Source: Owenia fusiformis
Taxonomy: Eukaryota > Annelida > Polychaeta > Sabellida > Oweniidae
Direction of reading: 5' to 3'
Length of the DNA stretch: 64,000 nucleotides
Assembly (NCBI GenBank): GCA_903813345.2
Contig: CAIIXF020000010.1
Coordinates: 4,703,169 to 4,767,168 of the forward strand
Shown here: positions 1-11,700 of the stretch, in pieces
Layout of the letters: each line of letters starts with the position of its first letter
Numbering within the stretch: position 1 is the stretch's first letter
Made by a program: the position numbers and the translations under genes
Notes under the pieces: model-generated
What the model saw: the letters and a program-made list of their open reading frames with translations, nothing else
Told to the model about the DNA's origin: nothing
Database searches by the model: none

Positions 1-84
1 AATTTTACAGAAAAATTTCAACTCAGGCATTTTGTTAAAAACATTTCATCGCAGGTTTGCCAGTATGTAGTTAAGAGTAATGTA

Positions 85-281
85 CAGAGCGACCCAAAAA
101 ATTGCAACATTCTTAGTTTTTGAATAACCTTATCAATCATGAATTTTTAATTCAAAATTGTGATGGATACATTTAAGAATACCATTGTTTGCTTCATTGA
201 ATATTATAATACACAAGAAATGAGATTCCACCACTATTGAGAAAGTTATTCCAAAATTAGATGGTTGCATTTTTTAGGATT
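85..281. mobile_element. Degenerate mariner-type MITE
   Basis: The left end reads CAGAGCGACCCAAAAAATTG after TA. The right end is a diverged inverted copy (TGCATTTTTTAGGATTTTT on the + strand). The stretches inside each end (GAATAACCTTATCAAT and, inverted, GAATAACTTTCTCAATA) also pair. The ends resemble those of the better preserved element at 53867-54832. It is non-coding. The right boundary is uncertain because of the T run. Confidence 0.45.
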
Positions 282-441
282 TTTTTTTTTATAGTATAAA
301 CTTTATTGAAGTAAAGTCAATACATTTTCAGCCACCAATCGCCATATTGGCATTATAGGTTGGCCATCACTTACATGTAAAAAATTAAGTATAAAATATT
401 TTGGGATCACCTTGTATATTTATATATAATTTTATTTGCAG

Positions 442-3400
442 TTGTGTATTTCCAGGTAGTAAAGTGAAGCTGTTTGGTAGACTAATATTATTCAGTGGTG
501 TTGATGGTAGAGTCCTCATGTGGAGGAACATTCCAGCGGACGCTGAATCTTACTATTCCCCACAGGTAGAATACACCCCTCTACTTTATAGATGAACTCT
601 TCACCCTTATTTGTTTTTTGCTATGTCACCAACTTAAGTGGTGACATATTGTTATGGTCTCCAATTTTTGTGACAGCAGTTGGCGTTTGGCATTCAGTGT
701 CTGTAACAAATGGCAAGTAGTGACATTTTGCATGTTAATGACTTGAATGATATTATCATATTGACTATAATACTTGTAGTTTTTTACACAAGGGCATCCT
801 TACCTTTATCAAGGCTTCCCTTTATATCCATGCTAGGATACTAGTGTAGCATGGCAATATTAATTTCTGATTGGCCAAAACAATATTATGAATGCCTTGT
901 TGTTTTGGAATACATTTTGAATCTGGCAAAAATATGACTTTTAGCATCATATCCAATCTATGGCATGATCTACTGAAATGGTTAAACTACTCAGCTTGTA
1001 TGATATGTCTATCACAATTGTTTACCCATATCAATGTCTTGTTTTATTTTTACTTTAAGCTGTTTACATTAACAGATGGTACAGAAGTGATCTTATTTGG
1101 AACAGGGGGTGAGACCAGTGGAGGTGGACTGTTTTATATCTCCTTATCTGACCTCTACAATGGACGCATGGACAAGGTATATATGTTTTTGTGCATTTGT
1201 GAATCATGAGAGAGCACTAATTGAACACTTTATCAACACAATAATTCAAAAATAAAAGTTTTTGCAAAGTGAGAAGCTTGTATTATGATGCATTTTCTCT
1301 CTCATCACAGAGTCTACATTTGTATTTTGGAACATTTATACATTAACATTTTGATACATAAATATATTGTTCACACATCGTCTTGTCTTATTGAATCAAT
1401 TTGAAATAAAGAAATAAAAATAAATAAAATAATAGAGAATCCAGTGAACTGGTTCATGAAATTTAATCGCTGCAAGATTGACAGAACTGCGGTTTCCACG
1501 TAGGCACTCCACCCATCAGAAATAATCCGGGACCTGCTTCCTGACTTATCCAGAAATCTCTGAATGCTTGTTTGAAATGTTCTTTTCCCCATCCTTTGTT
1601 TTTAATCATCATTTCATCGCCTACTAAGTGTTTGAATTCTTGGATAGAACCTTTGTCATATATAAGTTTTAAGTTGAGTGATCCAAAAAATTCAGAAAAT
1701 CTTGCCATTGTTATGAATTTCTTGTTGTCGTGTTCAAGAATGACAACAAGGCATGTTGAGATGTAGTCCAGGACTTCTTCAAATGTTTTTAGATTTTCAG
1801 GTTTAAGATTTATTGCGACGTTACATATAAAAACGCCTATTGTTTTTCCCTTTGTCGTAAATAGCACCTCTACTGGATAATTCCCCCAGAGTATTTTTAA
1901 AAATACTGTTTCAATCATGTCATAAATTTGAATTTTTTTCATCAGGGTAGCTTGTTTTGAATGCATCAACAATATCCTTTAATTGTTTGTTCCCAGTGTC
2001 TTTGCGATCAATAAGTGAAAAGAATGTTTTCATCTTTCGTTGCCATAGTGATGATGTGGTTGCTAGGACAACATCTATTGTATCCACTGCATCGATCATT
2101 CTATATTATCTGAAAAAAGGTTTCAATAGTACAAATATAGACATTTTGGTAAATAGTTTTGAGGTATTTTGGGAGCCACAGTTCTATCACATAGGTACTG
2201 TATTATCTTTAACGCCCACTCCCTTCGCCATCTATATCATCTACTTCACTTTTATTTGTCAAATCTAGGATCAAATCCTGGCATTATTTGGGTGACAATG
2301 AATTTTAAAAAATGCTTCTTACTTACCTCATGGTCCTTTATGAATCTGATAGATAACTTTTCTATATTGTAGAAACTTTTATTCACTTTTATTTGTCAAA
2401 TCTAGTATCAAATCCTGGCATTATATGGGTGACAATGAATTTAAAAAAATGCTTCTTACTACCTCATGGTCCTTTATGAATCTGATAGATAACTGAATCT
2501 GGTAGATAACTTTTCTATATTGTAGTGCTGTCAAAACAATTTGTTACATCACTTTCTATAACTACTAAGTTTATACTAGCCTAAGGATGCATTTACAGTC
2601 TATACTTTTTCGTGTACTAGTAATTACTGTTTACTTATCTTATTTTTTCATCTAAGCTAGTATAACTTGTATAAATCTACAGTTCAGTAGGCGAAGCAGT
2701 GTAAAAAAAAATTACACTAAGTGAGTTTTATGGCTAACTTTTCCATTCGATTTAGTTTCTTTAAAGAAGTTTCATCTACTTTATGTGTTAGGGTTTGACC
2801 CTTGTGGTATTTACTACATATGAACCCAAACAAATTATATATTGTTTATATATATTTAAAAATAAGCTAGTAAAAATTGATAATTGCATTGCTATTTGCG
2901 CACATGTACATTCCTTGTGGTTTATTTCAAGATTTATTTTGATTGCCATTACTTTTCCATCTGTGGTTTTTGTTTTGTTTCTTTCTTTAGTAATGGATTT
3001 AATCTGAGGGCCAGACTCTAGAATAATACACTGTAGATGAAATTCTCTTTTAAAGAAACAAATCAAATAATTGCAAAGGGTATGATTCATTGTTTTTTTA
3101 GTAAGACTAGACTTGGTATGTTTTTATTTATTGATTATTTGTTTATTTTTAGGCTCGTGAAATATATCGTGATCCTAAGAAGGGCATCATGACTCCCCCT
3201 GTTCTTATTGATATGACAAAAGATGGCGTTGAGGATATTGTGATGTCAGCGTTCAACTCTACAGTGTTTTTAGCAGATGGGTTAACACATAAGATCATCT
3301 GGAACTTCACATACCCCGGCTCTGAATCATACAGGTGGGATAACTTGTAATTGGAATGATGCTGTTTGGCTTTTCAGTAGAGGCTTTTCCAGCTTGTTTT

Positions 3401-6400
3401 AAGTTGATCCAAATCAAGAAATTAAGTGACTCTTGCCATTGAGTTGGTATGTTATTTAGCCCTACCAATACCCATGATGCCATCTATTTTTCCATTTATA
3501 TGGAAAAGGGTCAATTGCAAAAGTGTATTTGAGTGAATTTACCCAAAAATATGCAAGTGGGTGTTTTGTCGTTCTAAATTGAGGTACACCAAAATCAAAT
3601 GTTATTATCTCATCTATGTTCAGGGGATGACTTTGTCCAAGTTCCGCTGGAATTTTCAATATGGCTGCTGCTTTTTCTAAAGGCAAATTTTAACGCTTAT
3701 ACACTATTTACAGTACCTTAGTTTAAATAAAATCTACCTCAAGGTCCATGGTCTAGGAATAAAACAACCAATGAAATGGGCAACTATGTTTATTTCAGTA
3801 CTCCTGCAGTAGGTTACTTCAACAACGATGATGTTCCAGACTTTCTCATAAAGTACAGCTATGGACCTGGTTTCCCAATCTACTACCATTCTGTGGTAAG
3901 TATATATACACCCCCAAATCCATATCATCATCAAACACTCAAACACTGCTGTACAGTACTGGCGGGCGGGCGGCGTCTCACTTTTCAACTTGTCTACAGG
4001 TTTCCAGCCAAACCATTTGAGGGATTCATCTGAAATTTTCAGGGATGTTTCTACATATCAACGTCAAGAACTGATTAGTTTTTGGGCATTCTGGGTAAAT
4101 CTTAAGGTGGCCATTTTGGATTTTCCGTCCTAAAATCTTCACTTTCAAGACTTGTCTACAGGTTTCCAGCCAAACCATTTGAGTGATTCATCTGAAATTT
4201 TCAGGGATGTTTCTACATATCAACGTCAAGAAATGATTAGTTTTTGGGCATTCTGGGTAAATCTTAAGGTGGCCATTTTGGATTTTCCGTCCTAAAATCT
4301 TCACTTTCAAGACTTGTCTACAGGTTTCCAGCCAAACCATTTGAGGGATTCATCTGAAATTTACAGGGATGTTTCTACATATCAACGTCAAGAACTGATT
4401 AGTTTTTGGGCATACTGGGTAAATCTTAAGGTGGCCATTTTGGATTTTCCGTCCTAAAATCTTCACTTTCAAGACTTGTCTACAGGTTTCCAGCCAAACC
4501 ATTTGAGGGATTCATTTGAAATTTTCAGGGATGTTTCTACATATCAACGTCAAGAACTGATTAGTTTTTGGGCATTCTGGGTAAATCTAAAGGTGGCCAT
4601 TTGGGATTTTCCGTCCTAAAGTATTCACTTTTAAGACTTGTCTACAGGTTTCCAGCCAAACCATTTGAGGGATTCATCTGAAATTTTCAGGGATGTTTCT
4701 ACATATCAACGTCAAGAACTGATTAGTTTTTGGGCATTCTGGGTAAATCTTAAGGTGGTCATTTTGGATTTTCCGTCCTAAAATCTTTACTTTCAAGACT
4801 TGTCTACAGGTTTCCAGCCAAACCTTTTGAGGGATTCATCTGAAATTTTCAGGGATGTTTCTACATATCAACGTCAAGAACTGATTAGTTTTTTAGGCAT
4901 TCTGGTTAAATTTTAAGGTGGTCATTTTGGATTTTCTGTCCTAAAATCTTCACTTTCAAGACTTGTCTACAGATTTCCAGCCAAACTATTTGAGGGATTC
5001 ATCTGAAATTTTCAGGGATGTTTCTACATATCAACGTCAAGAACTGATTGGTTTTTGGGCATTCTGGGTAAATTTTAAGGTGGCCATTTTGGATTTTCCG
5101 TCCTAAAATCTTCACTTTCAAGACTTGTCTACAGGTTTCCAGCCAAACCGTTCAAATTTTTATATTACATATGTTACACAGTGATAAGTTCTAGAGCTGA
5201 TTAACATTTCTGCGGCCATCTTGCTTTCTTGGTCAACAAAACCACAATGCTATGTTTTAGGTACGATATTGTTCACGTCTGTGCCTTGTTTATATAATCA
5301 TTTTTTCCCTTGTCTGTGTTGTTACAGTTTTTACAATGATTAAAATTTGTAAATTGTTTACAGACAACTGTATTAGATGGTAAAACTGGTCGCCCTCTGT
5401 TGGAGCCCTACGTGCGGGACACTGTAGGAGCACAGACGTCAAGTCTAACCATATCTGTGGAGGGTAGAGGCAATGATATGTTCCTTTACTGGGTGTCTGA
5501 TTGCTTACAGCATGAGGGGGAGGGGGGAGAGTATACATTCCGAAATGGTAAGTATAGTAAAACGTGTAAAGTGGAACACCTCTGAAAGTGGAACGCCTCT
5601 GTAAGTGGAACACATCTGAAAGTGGGACACCTTTGTTAGTTGAACAGAGTCCAATGACCAATTGACTTAATGTTAAATTATACACCATTTGTACCTTCAA
5701 AAAAATTTGCAACTTGGGATATGTTTAGTTTCCTGAGGTTTATTTTATCATTTCATCATCATGTCACAGAACTATAAAGGCCACTTACAGAGGCATTTAT
5801 CATGACAGTTTATAATGCGCATATACAATACACTGTACATGTATTATGAAATTAACATCTTAATTAACTGCAGATGAGAGCTAACTGTTTTGAAATTATC
5901 ATCCTGCTTTCTTCAATGCAATTTTGATAAAATACTAATATGTATGAAATATACAGGTGAATGTTGCATTATTTATAACTCAATCCATTCATACAGTCTT
6001 ATTGAAAATATGTTGCGATTTGATGAAGACAATATCCCAGAAATCTTAAAAAATTGTTATTACAATCAACAATTTTTTAAACCTATTGAACTGTTAGTAG
6101 TTCCCACTTAAATGTTTATATTATATTAATATGTACATGCAGACAAATATTAACAAATATTATAAAGCTGTTGTTTTAAAAACATAGGTTTCAATAGATC
6201 ATAAATAAATGTACTTTTGTGAAGACATTAGGCCTGGATTATTTTCAAACATATTTTCCTTGGTGCTCATTTCAGGTACTAATGTACATGAGAAGAGTCG
6301 CTCAGATTTCTGCAAGCTGCGCTTCAAATCCTCTGGTTTCACAAAGATGTATGCTCTCAACCAACATGTGGAAGCCCCTGGAGAAACTGTTTATTACTCA

Positions 6401-9400
6401 GGTAAGCGCTATCTTTAAGTTAACACGGAAGCTGAATCACTCTTAGTCATATCTGGATGGTCAGAAAATTAACACTTCAATTTTTTCCGTTACTTTTTTC
6501 AGTTAAGTTATAATAATAAAGAAGCAACTTAAGTTTCTTACGTCATACATAAAACTATTTCCTGGTCAGTAAGCCTACTTTTTAATTCTTCTTGACCGTT
6601 ACATCTCATTTTTCTTTACAGTGGAAAGAAACCATACTGAGGTTGAGGCATGGGTAAATACTACAAAAGAAGCGATTGACTTTGTCATGACACACCCAAA
6701 GTATTTTTCTGACTTTGCTTATTATCGTGACAGAGATGCTGCTATCCTTGCTGGAGATACGTCAGCCTATTTTGGCAAGGTTTGATCATTTCTCCAAAAT
6801 AAAAATCCTGTCTTCATAAGTTTGTACATCATAATAATTTCAGTTTAAGATGAGTATTTAATTGTATAGAATAATATTTAGTGCTTGTCTTTAATTTTGA
6901 ACTTTCACTTTTAAAAAACATTAACATCTGGAAAAACATTTTGGGCCAAATTTTGAAAAATAAAGGTCAATTTTTGGATAAACTGGTCAAAAAGGCCTAA
7001 AAGGTCAAATTATGCCCAAAAAGGCCCATTTTTTAGGCCCTACAAAATGTTGTGGCCCAAAAACTAAAAAACATTTTCTGGGCCCACTAAAGGGGGGGGG
7101 GGGCAGCGGGCCCCATCCGCCACTGGTATGTTCCTTATATTTGAATATTAAACAGAGAACCTTGACACCATCCTTAAGAATCTGTTTCAGGAGTTGAGCC
7201 CCGAAAATCAACCAGAAGTTTCAAAGGATCTGATGTCATATTACAATGAGGGACAACAACGAGATCCTCCTCCTAACCATCATTATGACAACCAAAATAA
7301 TTACCATAGTGACCAACAACAAAACAATAAACCAAAATTGCAAAATGACTTTATCATTGAGAATAAATATGCAAATAATAGACAAAAAACAAAGTATGCA
7401 AAGGACCGTCAAAAACCATTGGATTTTGACGACAGAGCTGGTTATCACAGCAACAGTGATAGTAACTATGGCAACAGTGATTTGAATACAAACAGTAAAA
7501 CATATAACAACATTCCTCAAGATATACTTAATCTTTTACCAGATGAAATAGATAAGAGCTCATATGATAAAGTGCGCAATTTTCTCGCTGATGTTTTAAA
7601 ATCAAACAATGAAAATAACGTTGAGGACACCCTGAATGATGAACCACCTTATCATCAATGGAATGAACCCAAATCACAAGTTCAATATAACATTAAGAGT
7701 AGAAAACAACAAGGAAGAAGAGGAAATGCAGCCAAAAGGGATGATACCCTATCTGAATCTCAATCAGACTCTAGCTCAAAAACATATAAAATTCCACAAA
7801 TGAATGACGAATCTCATAGAAATAGAAGATCGAGCAGGACACTTGAATCTCAAGATAACAAAAGTCTCAAAGATTTTATAAATTCTTACATTAATAAGAC
7901 CCCCGGACAGCGTATAAAGCGGCATGTTGGTGTTCATGCGGATGGTGGTCTCCAGCGCTTGATATCAACAGGGACCTTAGCCCCATCTTTACTCGATCCT
8001 GGACATCCAGATTTCAGCCAGACAATAGATGTCGTGTTTAGTGTATTTTGGTTCTTCCCTGCAAAAACTGTAGTCTACTTACCAGAAGATCAGAAGTGTA
8101 TGGATGACAAGATGAAGGATGAAGATGTTAGATTTCAACCAGAAAGTAAGTATAGGGAATGACTCATTTGTTAAAAATTATTTATTTTATTACCTTATTT
8201 TCTTCCATTTATACATCATTGTGCTGAAAGACTGAGTTTGAAATATATGCATCTCAATTATTATCCAACTTTAAAAGAGTGCTACATGTATATTGCTGTC
8301 ATCTTGGCTTATGGGTATGCTTGTCTTTTCCATTTAACTTGAAATTTTCATGGATGCAAGAGCAGGCTAGTTCCAAGATCTGATTAAGTCTTTTCCATTT
8401 AACTTGAAATTTTCATAGATGCAAGAGCAGGCTAGTTCCAAGATCTGATTAAGTTTTTTTCATTCAACTTGAAATTTTCATAGATGCAAGAGCAGGCTAG
8501 TTCCAAGATCTGATTAAGTCTTTTCCATATAACTTGAAATTTTCATAGATGCAAGAGCAGGCTAGTTCCAAGATCTGATTAAGTCTTCCATTTAACTTGA
8601 AATTTTCATAGATGGAAGAGCAGGCTAGTTTCAAGATTGGATTAAGTGTTTTCCATTCAACTTGAAATTTTCATAGATGCAAGAGCAGGCTAGTTCCAAG
8701 ATCTGATTAAGTCTTTTCCATATAACTTGAAATTTTCATAGATGCAAGAGCAGGCTAGTTCCAAGATCAGATTAAGTCTTTTCCATTTAACTTGAAATTT
8801 TCATAGATGGAAGAGCAGGCTAGTTACAAGATCTGATTAAGTCTTTTCCATTTAACTTGAAATTTTCATAGATGCAAGAGCAGGCTAGTTCCAAGATCGG
8901 ATTAAGTCTTTTCCATTTAACTTGGAATTTTTATAGATGCAAGAGCAGGCTAGTTCCAAGATCTGATTAAGTCTTTTCCATATAACTTGAAATTTTCATA
9001 GATGCAAGAGCAGGCTAGTTCCAAGATCTGATTAAGTCTTCCATTTAACTTGAAATTTTCATAGATGGAAGAGCAGGCTAGTTTCAAGATTGGATTAAGT
9101 GTTTTCCATTCAACTTGAAATTTTCATAGATGCAAGAGCAGGCTAGTTCCAAGATCTGATTAAGTCTTTTCCATATAACTTGAAATTTTCATAGATGCAA
9201 GAGCAGGCTAGTTCCAAGATCAGATTAAGTCTTTTCCATTTAACTTGAAATTTTCATAGATGGAAGAGCAGGCTAGTTACAAGATCTGATTAAGTCTTTT
9301 CCATTTAACTTGAAATTTTCATAGATGCAAGAGCAGGCTAGTTCCAAGATCGGATTAAGTCTTTTCCATTTAACTTGGAATTTTTATAGATGCAAGAGCA

Positions 9401-10254
9401 GGCTAGTTCCAAGATCTGATTAAGTCTTTTTCATTTAACTTGAAATTTTCATAGATGCAAGAGCAGGCTAGTTCCAAGATCTGATTAAGTATTTTCCATA
9501 TAACTTGAAATTTTCATAGATGCAAGAGCAGGCTAGTTCCTAGATCAGAATAAGTCTTTTTCATTTAACTTGAAATTTTCATAGATGCAAGAGCAGGCTA
9601 GTTCCAAGATCTGATTAAGTCTTTTCCATATAACTTGAAATTTTCATAGATGCAAGAGCAGGCTAGTTCCAACATATGATTAAGTTTTGGGCACGCTGTG
9701 TAAATTACATGGCAGCTATTTTGCTCTTCAAAGTGCGATATTTATCACTGTGTATCTTGTTTTCATATCCCACCAATTCCTTGTAGTTGGTACACTTATG
9801 GTTTGATGTTTTAGGTCAGTATTATGGAATGGATCATGATGCATTTGAACATGCTGTGGAACATGAATGTTTGGAACTGTCAAATCACCAACTTCCAGAT
9901 AACGGAAAATATAATTCACAGCGTACATACAACCCTTACAATCGAAACATGGGACAGATGACTGTTTACAGGTAACATGATTCACTTCTTTACATGAAAT
10001 TGTCATGCAATCGAAGAAATAAAACATGAGTTTTATAATTCCGGGTTTTCACTCTGCCTATTTTGGAGAAAAAATTAAATGTATTCAATGTTTTCAGGTT
10101 ACGAATAAAATGTGATTGTGCAGGAGACCCGAGGTTACAACAACAAGGTGCAAGGTGTAGCAAAGTCCTTCCTTATAATCAACAAGAATGGCCAGCATAC
10201 ATGGGAAAATATGCAAACAGTCACTGGATGGATAGAAATCATCAGAATTCATAG
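442..10254 (+). CDS. FG-GAP/propeller-like protein, 3' part (about 10 exons)
   Basis: Exons read from splice sites and phase: 442 or 456-565, 1076-1176, 3153-3334, 3799-3895, 5364-5547, 6276-6401, 6622-6779, 7191-8145, 9815-9971, 10098-10254 (stop TAG). Phases agree from 1076 to the stop. The N-terminal part has short Gly/Asp-rich blades (GVDGRVLMWR; LFGTGGETSGGG; DMTKDGVEDIVMSAFN; GYFNNDDVPDFLIKY; LDGKTGRPLLEP) typical of FG-GAP/VCBS or PQQ-like beta-propellers, which usually fold outside the cell. The 318-codon exon 7191-8145 is an Asn/Gln/Ser/Lys-rich disordered segment, then a conserved-looking block (HADGGLQRLISTGTLAPSL) before a Cys-containing C-terminus (KCDCAGD). The phase between 565 and 1076 does not match, so a small exon is probably missing. 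The start codon and signal peptide lie upstream of the window. Function unknown; I could not place it in a named family beyond the repeat type. Confidence 0.8.
620..750. repeat. Dispersed repeat, copy 1 (GTGACATATTGTTATGGTCTCC family)
   Basis: Shares blocks such as GACATATTGTTATGGTCTCC, TTTGGCATT, TCTGTAACAAATGGCA and TTTTGCAT..TTAATG.CTTG with copies near 12360-12490 and 36210-36360. No coding potential. It starts close to GTGGTGACA sequence and ends in AT-rich DNA, and no target duplication was seen. It lies in an intron of the FG-GAP-like gene. Confidence 0.55.
1463..2099 (-). pseudogene. Intronless sarcoplasmic calcium-binding-protein-like ORF, frameshifted
   Basis: Antisense inside the intron 1177-3152 of the FG-GAP-like gene. 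From an ATG at 2099 the frame reads W-Q-R-K-M-K-T-F-F then LIDRKDTGNKQL, the layout of the first EF-hand of invertebrate sarcoplasmic calcium-binding proteins (SCP). It hits a stop near 1920 just after a run of seven A on the minus strand. The adjacent frame carries on for about 155 codons (DMIETVFLKI, then EHDNKKFITMARFSEFFGSL, then a C-terminal GWGKEHFKQAFRDFWIS and GPGLF) to a TGA at 1463. Total length near 200 aa fits SCPs. The EF-hand loops are poorly conserved, so calcium binding is doubtful. No introns, in a family normally split by introns, plus a single frame change suggests a retrocopy. Alternatives: a live retrogene with a sequencing error in the homopolymer, or an unrelated EF-hand protein. 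Confidence 0.5.
2250..2530. repeat. Tandem duplication, unit about 130 bp, two copies
   Basis: The block starting ACTTTTATTTGTCAAATCTA and ending at CTATATTGTAG occurs twice, back to back, with few differences. The second copy has an internal partial repeat of AATCTG.TAGATAACT. Intronic, no coding function seen. Confidence 0.7.
3981..5165. repeat. 162-bp tandem array, about 7 copies
   Basis: TGTCTACAGG recurs at 3991, 4153 and 4315, giving a 162-bp period, and the unit carries on to about 5165. Each unit contains CCAGCCAAACCATTTGAGG, CTACATATCAACGTCAAGAA and GGTGGCCATTTTGGATTTTC. Copies differ by a few percent. It fills most of the intron 3896-5363. The GGGTAAA...GGTGGCCATTTTG part resembles sequence in the dispersed element at 42720-43740. 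Confidence 0.9.
5550..5660. repeat. Short tandem block with GTGGAACACCTCTG motif
   Basis: Four to five degenerate copies of an 18-bp unit (AGTGGAACACCTCTGAA / AGTGGAACGCCTCTGTA) directly after the exon donor at 5548. A related motif set (inverted: TCCACTTTACAGG, CTACTTACAGAGATGTTCC) is seen near 31200-31380, so this is probably part of a dispersed repeat. Confidence 0.5.
6900..7127. mobile_element. Transposon fragment with one recognisable end
   Basis: GGCCC-rich, G-run containing sequence ending in GGCCCCATCCGCCACTGG. CCAGTGGCGGAT and its complement form a terminal motif common in animal DNA-transposon remnants. The opposite end is not found, so the left limit is a guess. Intronic, between exons ending 6779 and starting 7191. 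Confidence 0.3.
8324..9690. repeat. 65-bp tandem array, about 21 copies, with higher-order repeat
   Basis: The unit contains TTTAACTTGAAATTTTCATA, GATGCAAGAGCAGGCTAG and TTCCAAGATCTGATTAAG. A distinctive shortened unit (AAGTCTTCCA... with TTTCAAGATTGG) recurs at 8581 and 9034, 453 bp apart, so a block of about seven units was itself duplicated. It lies in the intron 8146-9814. Flanking sequence to about 9765 (GCTCTTCAAAGTGCGATATT) matches the end of the dispersed element at 42720-43740, which also holds single diverged units. Confidence 0.9.
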
Positions 10255-10265
10255 ACAATTATATA

Positions 10266-11251
10266 CAGGGTGGTCCAAAAAAAAGTGAACCCCTGCAACT
10301 GGCCATATTTCCCTTATTACTTGCAGGAATTCTTTTTTATTTTCACATGTTGTAGAGGAAGGTCTAAAATTTATGTTGGTACCATACATTTTTCTTAGTC
10401 TTGAAATTTGCAGAAATTATAAGCCCTAACCAAACATTACTGAAAATGGACAAATTGTGATTTTCAATATCCGCGATTCTTCAACCCTTTAACACCCTTT
10501 CCCTGAGAAATTTCTAAGCTGCAGTCTTAAAGAACTAATATTTCTGACTTTGTTCAATTTCAAATCCTGCACATTATGGCTAAAAACTAGCATTCTACAT
10601 TTGTTAGTTGCAAAGTTATTGTGATCCAAAGAGATGAAGCTTCCACAGACGAAAACATTTTCCAGTGAAATCATGAACATACCCCTATATGATCTTGAAA
10701 TGTCAATATCTTCATAAATCATGGACCAATTCTAATGATATATGGCTCAAAACATTGAATATTGAATTTTCTTTTGATTTTTTAAAGATATTTGATGAAG
10801 GAGTTATCAGATTCCTGGTCACAGGGGGCAACTTCCTTCCATAAGAGGCCCCCCTCTAACCGTTGGTGTAGGTAACATACCCCTGAACAGTTTAAAATGC
10901 TTCAAAATGATCAATGAAAGTGTGAAATGTGTTTTCTGCTTGAATAGAGTCCCTTTTGTCATATGGTAGGGTTTTAAATTTGTATCTCTAACTGAAAGCT
11001 GTTTAAAATCATCCAATGTGTTTCAACAATTTCCGTGAATCACATTTGTAAAATTTTGTACAATATCTAATTTCCAGGCATGTTTGTTAAACGCTTGTAA
11101 TTTCTTCAAAATTTAAGACTGAGAATAAATTATGGCATCAACCAAAATTTTAGACCTTTCTCTACAACATGTGATAATATGAGCCAATTCATGCATGTAT
11201 TAAGAAAAATATAGCCTGTTGCAGGGGTTCACTTTTTTTTGGACCACCCTG
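10266..11251. mobile_element. Mariner-type element with long inverted repeats, TA-flanked
   Basis: Starts CAGGGTGGTCCAAAAAAAAG and ends with its inverse, with TA on both sides. Similarity between the two arms extends about 170 bp inward (ACATGTTGTAGAG.AAGGTCTAAAATTT appears in both, inverted). The centre has no recognisable transposase. It sits 11 bp after the stop codon of the FG-GAP-like gene, so in that gene's presumed 3' UTR. Confidence 0.85.
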
Positions 11252-11269
11252 TATGTACCATGTCCCACC

Positions 11270-11700
11270 TGTGGAGACTACCAATTTGAAAGATTACACA
11301 CACGCAAAGACTACCCATTGTAGACTACCCATACATGAAGACTATCCATTTGTAACCTACCCATGCACAGAGACTACCCATTTGTAGACTACCCATTTGT
11401 AACCTACCCACGCACAGAGACTACCCATTTGTAACCTACCCATGCACAGAGACTACCCATTTGTAACCTACCCATGCACAGAGACTACCCATTTGTAGAC
11501 TACCCATTTGTAACCTACCCATGCACAGAGACTACCCATTTGTAGACTACCCATTTGTAACCTACCCATGCACAGAGACTACCCATTTGTTAGCTACCCA
11601 TGTATGTAGACTACCCATTTGTAGACCAACCACACATGGAGACGACCCACACATGAAGCCTACCCATTTGTAAAACCACCCATGCATGGAGACGCATTTG
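11270..11700. repeat. Minisatellite, 32-bp unit with 14-15-bp subrepeats
   Basis: Units of GAGACTACCCATTTGTAA + CCTACCCATGCACA, some with an extra GTAGACTACCCATTT. The edges degenerate (ACACATGAAG, CCACCCATGCATGG). It directly follows the mariner element. No coding meaning seen. Confidence 0.85.

Noticed and set aside
3462-4033. Short ORFs on both strands around 3462-4033
   Set aside because: The true exon 3799-3895 explains the coding signal; the rest are out-of-frame or intronic extensions without splice support.
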